A stretch of 18,622 bases of DNA from Pelagibacteraceae bacterium TMED65 (GCA_002167215.1 NHDS01000020.1:3345-21966), one strand, 5' to 3'. Positions 6,755 through 15,722 are shown, counted from the first letter of the stretch. Made by a program: numbers and translations. Notes: generated by a model not told the origin, from the letters alone.

Positions 6755-8203
6755 ATGGAAAATTTAAAGTCTTCTTTTTTTATAGTTGGCAACTTACTAG
6801 TATTTTTTTCGATATACTCATTTATACCTGGAGTAGTCGATTACTATTATAGCGGCACAGACTGGGTTGTTTTTTTTGTAATCTCAATTGTATGTTTGTT
6901 CACTGGTTTAAATGTGTCTTTTATTTTTAAGAGAAAAGATAAGGATGTAGAAGTACTTTCAGCATTTTTATTAACCTTGATATCTTGGATCATTTTAACT
7001 TTTATTGGTGCTCTACCATTTTATCTAGGAACAACTGGTCTATCCTTACCAGATGCTTTTTTTGAATCAATGTCAGGTCTTACTACAACTGGAGCAACTG
7101 TAATACAAAGTCTTGACACAACCTCAGAAGCAATTCTCATTTGGAGAGCCATGTTACAGTGGCTTGGTGGTATTGGGATTATTGTTATTGCGATTGCTAT
7201 ATTTCCTATTTTAAAAATTGGAGGAATGCAGTTATTTCAAAGTGAATTTAGTTCAAAAGAAGATAAAGTGCTTCCAAGAACCACAAAAATAGCAACCGGA
7301 ATTGGGCTTGTATATTTATTTCTGACGATAATTTGTTCACTCCTCCTTTATTTTTCAGGTATGAGTTATTTTGATAGTATAGCTCATGGCATGACAATAA
7401 TTGCTACCGGCGGATTTTCTACTAAAAATATGTCAATAGGATTTTTTGACTCAATAGCCACAGAACTGATAACAATCTTTTTTATGATTTTGTCTTCACT
7501 ACCATTTATTTTGTTATTTCAATTTTTAAGAGGGAAAGTTAAAGATCTCTTCTTGAGTTCTCAAGTTCAATTTTTTTGTATAATTGTCACAACCGTAACT
7601 TTCGTAGTAGCACTCTGGTTAAAGAGATATTACGAGGTGGATTTCTTACAATCATTAAGAATTTCTACTTTTGCCGTTGTTTCAATATCAACTGGAAGTG
7701 GATTCAGCACTTATGACTTCAGTGTTTGGGGATCTTTTACCACATTATTATTTCTTTTCTTAATGTTAATTGGTGGTTGTTCAGGTTCTTCTAGTTGCGG
7801 ACTAAAAATCTTCAGAGTTCAAATCTTGATTAAGTCTGCAGTAACTTTGATAAAAAAAATAATTCAACCTAGAGGAGTTTTCATACCCACATATAATGAT
7901 AGAGAAATAAGTGAAGATGTATTAAATTCAGTAACTGGTTATTTCTTTTTATATGTATTTATTTTTGGAACCTTAAGTTTAATTCTTGCATTTGATGGTC
8001 AAGGAATAGTGACTTCACTTTCAGGAGCAGCAGCGACTCTTGCTAATGTAGGGCCAGGACTCAACGAAACCATAGGACCCAGTGGAAACTATTCTTCAAT
8101 ATCCGATTTTACAAAAATTTTTTTATGTTTTGGAATGCTTGTAGGAAGACTAGAACTTTTTCCAATTTTAATTCTTTTATCTCCACAACTTTGGAAAAGA
8201 TAA
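6755..8203 (+). CDS. trkH: Trk-type potassium uptake membrane subunit
   Basis: A 482-residue membrane protein of the TrkH/KtrB family, the ion-conducting subunit of a potassium uptake system. Four pore-loop filter motifs are readable in order: TTTGAT (110-115), ATGGFS (217-222), STGSGF (312-317) and NVGPG (431-435). Each keeps the filter glycine. The GGCSGSSSCGLK stretch (340-351) is the family's intramembrane loop region. The start follows apaG by three bases and the gene closes the metZ-apaG-trkH operon. It ends five bases from convergent argF. The cytosolic regulator TrkA normally pairs with this subunit but is not in the window. Confidence 0.94.
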   Translation: MENLKSSFFIVGNLLVFFSIYSFIPGVVDYYYSGTDWVVFFVISIVCLFTGLNVSFIFKRKDKDVEVLSAFLLTLISWIILTFIGALPFYLGTTGLSLPDAFFESMSGLTTTGATVIQSLDTTSEAILIWRAMLQWLGGIGIIVIAIAIFPILKIGGMQLFQSEFSSKEDKVLPRTTKIATGIGLVYLFLTIICSLLLYFSGMSYFDSIAHGMTIIATGGFSTKNMSIGFFDSIATELITIFFMILSSLPFILLFQFLRGKVKDLFLSSQVQFFCIIVTTVTFVVALWLKRYYEVDFLQSLRISTFAVVSISTGSGFSTYDFSVWGSFTTLLFLFLMLIGGCSGSSSCGLKIFRVQILIKSAVTLIKKIIQPRGVFIPTYNDREISEDVLNSVTGYFFLYVFIFGTLSLILAFDGQGIVTSLSGAAATLANVGPGLNETIGPSGNYSSISDFTKIFLCFGMLVGRLELFPILILLSPQLWKR

Positions 8204-8208
8204 TTTTA

Positions 8209-9114
8209 CTAAATTTCTTTTAAGCACCAAAGTAATATAGCTTGATGAGCGTACAATCTATTTTCAGCTTCGTTCCAGACCAATGAATTTTTTCCATCAA
8301 TAATCTCATCCGTAACCTCACAACCTCTGTGAGCTGGAAGGCAATGTAAAAAATAAGTTTCTCTATTTGTTTTTGATATAAGCTTATTATTAATTTGAAA
8401 GTTTTTAAATTTTCTCAATCTCTCTGGATTATCTTCCATACCCATTGATACCCATGTATCAGTAATTATTACATCTGCGTCTTTTACTGCTACTTTTGGA
8501 TCATCATAAAGATTAATTTTAGAACTGTTTATTTTTCTTAAAATCTCTTTTTTTGGAAAGCTTCCACTAGGACATGTAATATTTAGATTATATTGGAAAT
8601 GAAGACATGAGTGAATCCAAGAGTTACAAACATTATTTCCATCACCCACCCAGCAAATATTCAATTTTTCAATACACTTAAAGTTTTCTTGTAATGTCAT
8701 AATATCAGCTATAATTTGGCACGGATGACTATCATCTGTTAAACCGTTGATTATAGGTACAGTTGATAATTTACAAAGGTCATAAATTTTTTTTTCATTT
8801 GACCCTCTATAGACAATTATATCAACATATCGTGATAAAACCTTAATTGTATCTTCAAGAGATTCACCTCTTCCAAGCTGTGTATCTGCATGATCTAAAA
8901 TTACCACATCTCCATCTAACTGTTTCATCCCAACCTCAAATGAAACCCTAGTTCTTGTAGATGGTTTTTCGAAAATCATTGCTAGAATTTTTTTTTCAGA
9001 AAATTTACTTTTTCTATAATTTTTTTTTAATTCATGACTTTTGTCTAGAATAGTATTTATTTCTACAGTTTTTAATTCATTCAAGTTTAAAAAGTTTCTA
9101 AATATTTCAGTCAT
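8209..9114 (-). CDS. argF: Ornithine carbamoyltransferase
   Basis: A 301-residue enzyme that joins carbamoyl phosphate and ornithine to make citrulline in arginine synthesis. Carbamoyl-phosphate residues are in STRTR (52-56). DSHPCQ (128-133) gives the HPCQ motif, and DTWVSMG (219-225) and HCLPAHRG (257-264, with the catalytic Cys) are the ornithine-side motifs. The last two distinguish it from aspartate carbamoyltransferase. Length is normal. It follows argD by five bases on the same strand, so the two are co-transcribed and serve consecutive stages of the pathway. Confidence 0.96.
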   Translation of the reverse strand: MTEIFRNFLNLNELKTVEINTILDKSHELKKNYRKSKFSEKKILAMIFEKPSTRTRVSFEVGMKQLDGDVVILDHADTQLGRGESLEDTIKVLSRYVDIIVYRGSNEKKIYDLCKLSTVPIINGLTDDSHPCQIIADIMTLQENFKCIEKLNICWVGDGNNVCNSWIHSCLHFQYNLNITCPSGSFPKKEILRKINSSKINLYDDPKVAVKDADVIITDTWVSMGMEDNPERLRKFKNFQINNKLISKTNRETYFLHCLPAHRGCEVTDEIIDGKNSLVWNEAENRLYAHQAILLWCLKEI

Positions 9115-9119
9115 GATTT

Positions 9120-10283
9120 TTAAAATTTTGAGAAAGCTTTATCTATTTTATTAATCGCCTCCTCAACATGTTTCATTTCTAATATTAATGGGGGCAACAT
9201 TCTGATTACATTCTGACCAGCTTTTACAGTTAATAGCTTTTCTTGTATCATTGATTTAATCAAAACTTCGTTATTTTCTTTAGCTTCTAAACCTACCATA
9301 AGGCCTATTCCTCTAACATCAGAAACTAATTTTGGAAATTTCAATACTATTTCTTCTTTCAATAACTTTCTTAATTTAAATCCAATTTCTCTTACGTGAT
9401 CAAGAAAATCTTCATTTAACACAAAATTTAAAACCTCATTTGCAACTGCCATACCTAGAGGGTTTCCTCCGAATGTTGAACCATGTGATCCTTGGGGCAT
9501 CGAATTTGTAGTTTTTTTATCAAGTAAAAGAGCACCTATTGGAAATCCTCCTCCTATACCCTTTGCAATGGCGACTAAGTTTGGACTTAACTCTTTAACC
9601 CATTCAGTTGCAAGAAATTTTCCTGTTCTTCCAACTCCGCACTGAACTTCGTCAAAAAATAACAATATATCGTTATCATTTGCTATTTTTTGTATTTCTC
9701 TGAGGTAGTTTTTATTTGCAGGAGTAATGCCCCCTTCTCCTTGAACAGTCTCAATCATTATTGCCGCGGTTTCGTCATCAATATTTTTAGAAAGTGTTTT
9801 ACTGTCATTAAAAGGAACTTGTTTAAAACCCTTCAGGATAGGTTCAAAACCCTCGGTTAATTTTGACTTGCCACTAGCCGAAATGGCTGCGTAAGTTCTT
9901 CCATGGAATGCATTTTTAGCACAAATTACTTTTGTTTTTTTTATATTCTTATCATTGAAGAACTTTCTAATAACTTTAATACCCGCTTCTACTGCTTCGG
10001 TTCCAGAATTACAAAAAAAAACTGATTTTGCGAAAGAGTTTTTTGTAATTTTATCGGCTACAACCTTTTGATTCCCAATCTTAAATAAATTTGAGCAGTG
10101 CCATATTTTATCGGCTTGATCTTTTAACGCAGAAACTAAAGACGGATGACTATGTCCCAGACTTGTAACTCCGATACCACTCGTAAAATCTAAATATCTT
10201 GTTCCTTCTTTTGAGTAAAGATATACACCATCTCCATGATCAACCTCGATATCTAATGGATTATATACACCAAGAATACTCAT
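9120..10283 (-). CDS. argD: Acetylornithine aminotransferase
   Basis: A 387-residue class III PLP aminotransferase. It should convert N-acetylglutamate semialdehyde to N-acetylornithine, and enzymes of this family often also serve lysine synthesis. Visible landmarks are NSGTEAVE (92-99), HGRTYAA near 127-133, the FFDEVQCGVGRTG motif (209-221) with the cofactor-binding Asp, PLP Lys241 in IAKGIGGGFP, and STFGGNP (269-275). The ATG shares its first base with the stop of the upstream permease (TAATG), so translation of the two is probably coupled. The adjoining argF supports the arginine assignment over other class III aminotransferases. Confidence 0.95.
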   Translation of the reverse strand: MSILGVYNPLDIEVDHGDGVYLYSKEGTRYLDFTSGIGVTSLGHSHPSLVSALKDQADKIWHCSNLFKIGNQKVVADKITKNSFAKSVFFCNSGTEAVEAGIKVIRKFFNDKNIKKTKVICAKNAFHGRTYAAISASGKSKLTEGFEPILKGFKQVPFNDSKTLSKNIDDETAAIMIETVQGEGGITPANKNYLREIQKIANDNDILLFFDEVQCGVGRTGKFLATEWVKELSPNLVAIAKGIGGGFPIGALLLDKKTTNSMPQGSHGSTFGGNPLGMAVANEVLNFVLNEDFLDHVREIGFKLRKLLKEEIVLKFPKLVSDVRGIGLMVGLEAKENNEVLIKSMIQEKLLTVKAGQNVIRMLPPLILEMKHVEEAINKIDKAFSKF

Positions 10284-11071
10284 TATGATCTTAGCCCGTA
10301 ACCTTTCTTAAAAATATAAATTGTCAATGTTAATAGAATTAGATTGCCAACAAACATTATAATAAAACCTAAAAAAAGATTACTATCCCCTTGACCTAGA
10401 AAACCAAATCTAAAACCATCAATCATATAAAAAAAAGGGTTCCAGCTTGCTAGAAAATGCCAAAACTCCGGCAACCTATCAATAGTATAAAAAGTACCTG
10501 AAAGAAATGTCAGTGGCAAGATAATAAAATTTGTAATTGAGGCCATGTGGTCAAACTTTTTAGCCCAAACACCGCATAATATTCCTAATAGTGACAACAA
10601 TAAAGATGAAGAAAATGCAAAAAATAAAACAATTACAAGGTTATTTACTTTTATAGGAACAAAAAAGTTTATTAGTATGAACACTGTTAAACCAATTAAT
10701 ATACCCCTAGTAACACCTCCAAGTGAATAAGAAAATGTTAGCTCTAATTCAGATATTGGGGGCATTAAAACATCTACAATATTGCCCTGGACTTTTGATA
10801 TTAAAATCGAAGAAGAGGTATTTGCAAAAGCATTTTGCATAATTGCCATACATATTAGACCAGGCGCCAAAAATTCAGAATATGAATAATTACCACTAAC
10901 CAGAAAGTTTCTATCAATTGACAATGTAAATATTACATAAAATAAAATGGTTGTTACAGCAGGAGCTAAAATTGTTTGTGCGAAAACATTGAAAAATCTT
11001 TTAACCTCTTTTTTATATAGAGTATAGAATCCAATCCAGTTAAACCCTTTGAAACTTTTAATTTTATACAT
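10283..11071 (-). CDS. ABC-2 type permease without a neighbouring ATPase
   Basis: A 262-residue membrane protein of the ABC-2 export permease family, with about six hydrophobic segments. The APGLICMAIMQNAFANTSSS region (about 69-88), the LPLTFLSGTFYTIDRLP segment (about 185-201) and WNPFFYMIDGFRFG (about 210-223) match YadH/NodJ-like permeases. No ATP-binding subunit lies beside it: recX diverges 34 bases upstream and argD follows with a one-base overlap. The ATPase must be encoded elsewhere. The ATPase at 2112-2837 is a less likely partner because it has its own permease. Substrate cannot be told from sequence. Confidence 0.88.
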   Translation of the reverse strand: MYKIKSFKGFNWIGFYTLYKKEVKRFFNVFAQTILAPAVTTILFYVIFTLSIDRNFLVSGNYSYSEFLAPGLICMAIMQNAFANTSSSILISKVQGNIVDVLMPPISELELTFSYSLGGVTRGILIGLTVFILINFFVPIKVNNLVIVLFFAFSSSLLLSLLGILCGVWAKKFDHMASITNFIILPLTFLSGTFYTIDRLPEFWHFLASWNPFFYMIDGFRFGFLGQGDSNLFLGFIIMFVGNLILLTLTIYIFKKGYGLRS

Positions 11072-11105
11072 AGATTTTTTTGATAATTTAGTTTTAATTT
11101 AATAT

Positions 11106-11642
11106 ATGGTTATGATAAACGATTATTTAAAAAATTATTCAAATTATTACTTATCAAGATACACAGTTACCAAAAAAAAGTTTCAAGAAATATTAAAAAA
11201 AAAAATAAATAAAGATTATTTTGCAAAAAAAATTAATGAAGATGAATCCAAAAGTCTTCTCAATCAAATAAATGATATATCAGATTATTTTGATAAAATT
11301 GGTGCATTTGATGAAGAAAGGTTATTAGAAATAACATTTCAGAAATTTGTAAAGAAAGGATATTCCAAAAAAAAAATATTCTCAAAACTAAATGAATTAT
11401 ATTTCAAAGAAGAAGTGATTAATAAATTCCTTAAGACCACTTTTTTAAAAAATGAATTGGATCAGATATTAATTAACAATTATATAAAAAAAACAAATCT
11501 TGTAGAAAAACTAAAAAAATTAAATATTCCAGAACAAGAACTTTTTGATAAAGTATTAAAAAAATTATCTTACCAAGGCTTTGAATATGGCGATTCATAT
11601 AAAATACTGCAAAAATTAATAGTAAATGGAAGATTTTCTTAG
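11106..11642 (+). CDS. recX: Probable regulatory protein RecX
   Basis: A 178-residue, very Lys-rich helical protein with no membrane segment. It has the layout of RecX, tandem three-helix repeats that bind the RecA filament and modulate recombination. Suggestive points are the YLSRYTVTKKKFQEIL opening (about 16-31), the KFVKKGYSKKKIFSKL repeat (about 80-95), which has the RecX pattern of a glycine followed by a basic helix, and YQGFEYGDSYKILQKL near the end. The match is diverged and base composition strongly biases the residues, so this is a family-pattern call. A second ATG two codons in is an equally plausible start. The end overlaps the mechanosensitive channel gene by 17 bases. Confidence 0.7.
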   Translation: MVMINDYLKNYSNYYLSRYTVTKKKFQEILKKKINKDYFAKKINEDESKSLLNQINDISDYFDKIGAFDEERLLEITFQKFVKKGYSKKKIFSKLNELYFKEEVINKFLKTTFLKNELDQILINNYIKKTNLVEKLKKLNIPEQELFDKVLKKLSYQGFEYGDSYKILQKLIVNGRFS

Positions 11643-12717
11643 AATTTTAAACAGTTTTGATATCAATAGTAATGCCTCTTTCTTTGGTATTTCTATTTCC
11701 AATCTTTGCGTTTCAATTCTAGTATTATTTTTTTTTATTTTATTCAAGAATCTCATCAAAAGAATTATCATAAAAAAAATAACATTACTTTTAAGTTTTT
11801 CAGACAATGAACTGAAAGAAACATTTCTTTACTCTCTTGAAAAACCAATTGGATTTCTTGTTATTTTATTAGGAATCTCCTCCGCAACGAATATATTGAA
11901 TGCAACGGGAAAAATTGCTTATTTTTTCAATAACGTAAACCTTTCTTTATTTACAATTTTAATTTTCTGGTTACTCAGTAAAAGTATTCACCCCTTAACT
12001 CAAAAGATTAAAAACCTAAAATTAATTTTTACTAAAGATTTATTAGACTGGTTTGTAAGTGCAGTAAGAGTTTTGGTTTATATTCTTGGATTTTCTGCGG
12101 TATTAGAATTATGGGGTATTAGAGTAGGTCCAATCATAGCAGGTCTTGGTTTATTTGGTGTTGCTGTAGCATTAGGTGCTCAAGATTTATTTAAAAATTT
12201 GATCTCTGGTATCTTAGTATTAATCGAAAAAAGATTTAAAAAAGGAGACGTAATCTTGATTAAAGGTATTGTTGAAGGAAGTGTTGAAAAAATTGGTTTT
12301 AGATCAACGGCCATCAGAAAATTTGATAAATCATTGTGTTTCATACCTAACTATCAGTTTGCTGAAAATGCGGTGACAAATATCACAGAGATTTCAAACA
12401 GAAGAATTAACTGGATTATTGGCGTAGAATATAAAAGTACCATAACTCAATTAAAAAATATTTGTGATGATATACAAAAGCTAATTATTGCTAATAAATC
12501 TGATTTTTTAGTTTCAGAGGCAACACCTGTTATTGTTAAAATAAATGAATTTTCACCAAGTTCTATCGATTTGATTGTAAGATGTTTTACAAAAACAAAT
12601 GACTATTCAAAGTTTTTGGAAGCTAAAGATAGACTTGCAATAGAAATAAAAAAGATTATTGAGCGAAGGAAATGCTCGTTCGCATTTCCATCACAAACGA
12701 TTTATGTTGAAAAGTAA
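11626..12717 (+). CDS. MscS-family mechanosensitive ion channel
   Basis: A 363-residue membrane protein whose central part is the MscS pore and beta domain. The Gly/Ala-rich pore helix is GPIIAGLGLFGVAVALGAQD (168-187), followed by LISGILVLIEKRFKKGDVI (192-210), and by a beta-domain stretch (GSVEKIGFRSTAIRKFD) typical of the family. Four hydrophobic segments precede the pore helix (about 28-48, 74-92, 105-122, 145-163), so it is a five-helix type, larger than E. coli MscS. The expected role is release of solutes on hypo-osmotic shock. The start lies inside the recX end in another frame, with no obvious Shine-Dalgarno, suggesting translational coupling. The 3' end converges on nrdB. Confidence 0.92.
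   Translation: MEDFLRILNSFDINSNASFFGISISNLCVSILVLFFFILFKNLIKRIIIKKITLLLSFSDNELKETFLYSLEKPIGFLVILLGISSATNILNATGKIAYFFNNVNLSLFTILIFWLLSKSIHPLTQKIKNLKLIFTKDLLDWFVSAVRVLVYILGFSAVLELWGIRVGPIIAGLGLFGVAVALGAQDLFKNLISGILVLIEKRFKKGDVILIKGIVEGSVEKIGFRSTAIRKFDKSLCFIPNYQFAENAVTNITEISNRRINWIIGVEYKSTITQLKNICDDIQKLIIANKSDFLVSEATPVIVKINEFSPSSIDLIVRCFTKTNDYSKFLEAKDRLAIEIKKIIERRKCSFAFPSQTIYVEK
12668..12689. repeat. Perfect 8-bp inverted repeat in the channel gene 3' end
   Basis: GGAAATGC (12668-12675) and GCATTTCC (12682-12689) are perfect complements with a six-base loop, within the last 17 codons of the channel gene. It is more GC-balanced than its surroundings and would form a stable hairpin on either strand. 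On the minus strand it lies about 40 bases past the nrdB stop and a T-rich tract follows some 15 bases later, so it might help end or protect the nrdAB transcript. It is not a canonical terminator. Confidence 0.35.
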
Positions 12718-12741
12718 AAGTTTTTATTACCCAAAACTTTT
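12716..12741. terminator. Weak bidirectional terminator candidate between channel gene and nrdB
   Basis: AAAAGTTTT (12716-12724) and AAAACTTTT (12733-12741) form a 9-bp inverted repeat with an eight-base loop. It overlaps the stop codons of both converging genes. Position suits a shared terminator. However, each arm contains a single G or C, so the hairpin would be weak. Confidence 0.3.
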
Positions 12742-13758
12742 GACTTTAGTGTCAAATGTTTCCCAAACCCCCTCTTTGCCATCCCAATTCCCTGATGTAG
12801 CGACTTTTGAATATTCGGTAGCTCTGGCTTCAAAAAAGTTAGCATGTTCAACTCCATTTAAAATTTCTGTCAGCCAAGGTAGAGGGTGTTCTTTAATTCC
12901 AAACATTGGGTTAAGGTTAAGTTGTTTCAATCTCCAATCTGCAATATATCTAATATAATTTTTAATATCTGATGGCTCCATTCCCTCTACAGGACCCATT
13001 TCAAAGGCTAAATCAATAAAATTATCCTCTAATTCAACAACTTTTTCACAGCACTCGACAATCTCATTCTTAAGTTTTGTTGTCATACATTTTGTTTCTT
13101 TGACGAACTCGTGAAAAAGCTTCACCATCCCTTCACAATGAAGAGATTCATCTCTTACCGACCATGTCACAATTTGCCCCATACCTCTCATTTTGTTATG
13201 TCTTGGAAAATTTAGGAGCATGGCAAAACTAGCAAATAGCTGTAAACCCTCTGTAAAACCACCAAACATTGCAACTGTTTTAGCTATCTCGTGGTTAGAG
13301 TCAACAGTAAATTGTTGCATATAATCATGTTTGTCGGACATTTCCTTATACTTTAAAAATGCTGAAAATTCTGTATCTGGCATACCTATTGTTTCTAATA
13401 AAAGTGCGTAGGCTGCTATATGTACAGTTTCTATATTAGAAAATGCAGACATCATCATTTTTATCTCTGTTGGTTTAAAGACTTGTGAATATCTTTCCAT
13501 GTAGTTATCATTAACCTCGACATCAGATTGAGTAAAAAATCTGAAAATTTGGGTTAAAAGATTTCTTTCATTATCATTCAGCTTAATTACCCAATCCTTG
13601 CAATCTTCACCCAATGGAACCTCTTCTGGCATCCAATGTACTTGTTGTTGTCTCTTCCAAAAGTCATATGCCCATGGGTATCTGAATGGTTTATATGAGT
13701 GAGAAGAGGTTAGTAGTCCTGGTGTTGTAGTTATAATTTTTTTATCATTTCCATCCAT
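12727..13758 (-). CDS. nrdB: Ribonucleoside-diphosphate reductase beta subunit, class Ia type
   Basis: A 343-residue ferritin-like subunit that generates the radical for ribonucleotide reduction. All metal ligands are present: Asp79, Glu110, His113, Glu170, Glu204 and His207. The radical tyrosine is Tyr117, in ETVHIAAY, with the same E-x2-H-x3-Y spacing as E. coli NrdB. The 31-residue Asp-Glu and 34-residue Glu-Glu spacings also match E. coli, while the middle segment is about 29 residues shorter. A tyrosyl-radical, dimetal enzyme is expected; the metal (Fe or Mn) cannot be read from sequence. There is no N-terminal ATP-cone. An AGGAG precedes the ATG, 26 bases after the nrdA stop. No NrdI or NrdH gene is adjacent, which argues against a class Ib set. 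Confidence 0.95.
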   Translation of the reverse strand: MDGNDKKIITTTPGLLTSSHSYKPFRYPWAYDFWKRQQQVHWMPEEVPLGEDCKDWVIKLNDNERNLLTQIFRFFTQSDVEVNDNYMERYSQVFKPTEIKMMMSAFSNIETVHIAAYALLLETIGMPDTEFSAFLKYKEMSDKHDYMQQFTVDSNHEIAKTVAMFGGFTEGLQLFASFAMLLNFPRHNKMRGMGQIVTWSVRDESLHCEGMVKLFHEFVKETKCMTTKLKNEIVECCEKVVELEDNFIDLAFEMGPVEGMEPSDIKNYIRYIADWRLKQLNLNPMFGIKEHPLPWLTEILNGVEHANFFEARATEYSKVATSGNWDGKEGVWETFDTKVKSFG

Positions 13759-13784
13759 TTATTTCTCCTATAATATTTTTGGTT

Positions 13785-15647
13785 TTACTGACATGACAAG
13801 CATTCTTCATAGTCTGTTTTTTCGTTAACAATGTTTTTTTGAGGCCATTGTTTAGTATTATCAGCTTCAACTCCTGCATAACTTGCTCTTTGAATTGATT
13901 TAGATCTGCAATAGTATAAACTTTTAATTCCTAATTCCCATGCTTTCCAATGAAGCATCATCAAATCCCATTTATCAATATCAGCTGACAAATATAAATT
14001 AATTGATTGACTCTGACATATATACGGTGTTCTATCTGCAGCCATCTCCACAATCCATCTCTGATCGATTTCAAAAGCAGTTTTAAAAACAGCTTTTTCA
14101 TTCTCTTTTAACTCTTTGATATGAGTTATCGAACCATCATTTTCTAAAATACTTTGCCAAACTTTTTCATTATTAAGGCCTTTACTATCCAGGAGAGCCT
14201 CCAGGTACTTATTCTTAACAGTAAATGATCCCGACAAGGTTTTGTGAGTATATATATTTGCAGGTATAGGCTCTACACATGCACTTGTACCTCCACAAAT
14301 TATACTAATGGATGCAGTTGGAGCTATTGCCAATTTATGACTAAATCTTGCTTTAACACCCATCTCTTGTGCGTCAGGACAAGCGCCTTTTTCTATTGCC
14401 AATATTAGCGATGCTTTGTCTGCTTCTTTTTTTAAGTGTTTAAAAAATTTAGAATTCCAACTTTTTGCTACAGCGCTTTCAAATGGAACACCTTTTTTTT
14501 GAAGAAAACTGTGAAATCCCATTGCTCCAAGACCAACTGATCTCTCCATCTTTGCTGAGTAAATTGCATTCTTCATTGACTCAGGTGCATTATTAATAAA
14601 GTCATCTAGTACATTGTCCAGGAATCGCATTATGTCTTCAATAAATTTTGTATCTTTTGACCATTCTTCCCATTTTTCTAAATTAACTGAAGACAAACAG
14701 CAAACTGCGGTTCTGTCTTTTCCATGATGATCAAGCCCCGTGTGAAGCATTATTTCACTACATAAGTTCGATGTTTTAACATTCATGCCTAGTGTTCTTT
14801 GGTGCTTTGCCATGTTTTTGTTAACTGTATCCATGAAAACTAAATATGGCTCTCCAGTTTGCATTCTAGTTTCTAGAATTTTTTGCCAGAGCTCTCTGGC
14901 ATTAACCTTTCTGAGGGTTTCTTTAGTTTTTGGACTTTTCAAGCAAAATTCTTTATTGTGTTTTACACATTCCATAAATTCATCGGTAATGTTAATTCCA
15001 TGATGAAGATTTAGACTCTTCCTATTGAAGTCACCAGATGGTTTTCTTATTTCCAAAAACTCTTCAATTTCTGGGTGGTGAATGTCAAGATAACATGCTG
15101 CCGAGCCTCTTCTTAAGGAGCCTTGCGAAATTGCAAGAGTTAAAGAATCCATAACTCTCACAAATGGAATAATTCCAGACGTCTGACCAGACTTTTTAAC
15201 AGTTTCACCGATTGATCTTACATCACCCCAATATGTCCCTATTCCACCTCCATTTGACGCAAGCCATACATTTTCTCCCCAAGTTGAGAGTATTCCGTCA
15301 AGACTATCCTGAACTGTATTCAAAAAACATGAAATAGGTAAACCTCTTTTTGCTCCTCCATTAGATAATATTGGAGTTGCTGGCATAAACCATAGCTTTG
15401 AAATGTAGTCATAAATTCTTTGGGCATGGGAATCATCATCACTGTAACTTCGAGCAACCCTCATGAACATATCTTGAAATTTTTCATTAGGTAAAACGTA
15501 CCTATCTTTAAGTGTTGCTTTTCCAAAATCCGTTAGAAATTTATCTCTTGAATGATCTATATCGAGATTTTTTTTTGCTTTTGCGGTTGTTTTATTTTCT
15601 ACTTTTTCTTCTACTAAATTCAGAATATTTACATTTTGTTGGTTCAT
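13785..15647 (-). CDS. nrdA: Ribonucleoside-diphosphate reductase alpha subunit, short form without ATP-cone
   Basis: The 620-residue catalytic subunit converts ribonucleoside diphosphates to deoxy forms. Active-site residues are readable: Cys107 in ISCFLN and Cys316 in AVCCLSS as the redox pair, Asn294, Cys296 and Glu298 in SNLCSEI (Cys296 carries the thiyl radical), tyrosine pair 578-579 in LYYCRS for radical transfer, and a C-terminal Cys616/Cys619 pair for reductant exchange. It is about 140 residues shorter than E. coli NrdA. The shortening is mainly at the N-terminus, where the ATP-cone that senses ATP/dATP would be. Only about 30 low-complexity residues precede the core. Overall activity control through a cone is therefore absent, although specificity control may remain. 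The gene opens the nrdAB operon under a promoter with NrdR boxes. Confidence 0.94.
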   Translation of the reverse strand: MNQQNVNILNLVEEKVENKTTAKAKKNLDIDHSRDKFLTDFGKATLKDRYVLPNEKFQDMFMRVARSYSDDDSHAQRIYDYISKLWFMPATPILSNGGAKRGLPISCFLNTVQDSLDGILSTWGENVWLASNGGGIGTYWGDVRSIGETVKKSGQTSGIIPFVRVMDSLTLAISQGSLRRGSAACYLDIHHPEIEEFLEIRKPSGDFNRKSLNLHHGINITDEFMECVKHNKEFCLKSPKTKETLRKVNARELWQKILETRMQTGEPYLVFMDTVNKNMAKHQRTLGMNVKTSNLCSEIMLHTGLDHHGKDRTAVCCLSSVNLEKWEEWSKDTKFIEDIMRFLDNVLDDFINNAPESMKNAIYSAKMERSVGLGAMGFHSFLQKKGVPFESAVAKSWNSKFFKHLKKEADKASLILAIEKGACPDAQEMGVKARFSHKLAIAPTASISIICGGTSACVEPIPANIYTHKTLSGSFTVKNKYLEALLDSKGLNNEKVWQSILENDGSITHIKELKENEKAVFKTAFEIDQRWIVEMAADRTPYICQSQSINLYLSADIDKWDLMMLHWKAWELGIKSLYYCRSKSIQRASYAGVEADNTKQWPQKNIVNEKTDYEECLSCQ

Positions 15648-15675
15648 TTATAATTTCCTACCTTAAGATTTACAG

Positions 15676-15722
15676 ACACAATATATAGTAATAAAAGTAT
15701 GGTTATTGTCAACCTATAGTGT
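15676..15722 (-). promoter_or_regulatory. nrdAB promoter with two NrdR boxes
   Basis: Two 16-bp sites on the minus strand fit the NrdR-box consensus acaCwAtATaTwgtgt. They are ACACTATAGGTTGACA (15722-15707) and TTACTATATATTGTGT (15691-15676); the second matches at 14 of 16 positions. They are separated by exactly 15 bp, the spacing known for paired NrdR boxes. The upstream box ends in a perfect -35 TTGACA (15712-15707). A -10 candidate, TACTAT (15690-15685, 16-bp spacer), falls in the second box. Repressor bound to both would block polymerase, so nrdAB is very probably repressed by NrdR when nucleotides suffice. Confidence 0.85.

Noticed and set aside
11616..11807. Minus-strand 63-codon open frame over the recX/channel junction
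   Set aside because: It mirrors the hydrophobic start of the channel gene; no start signal or conserved features.
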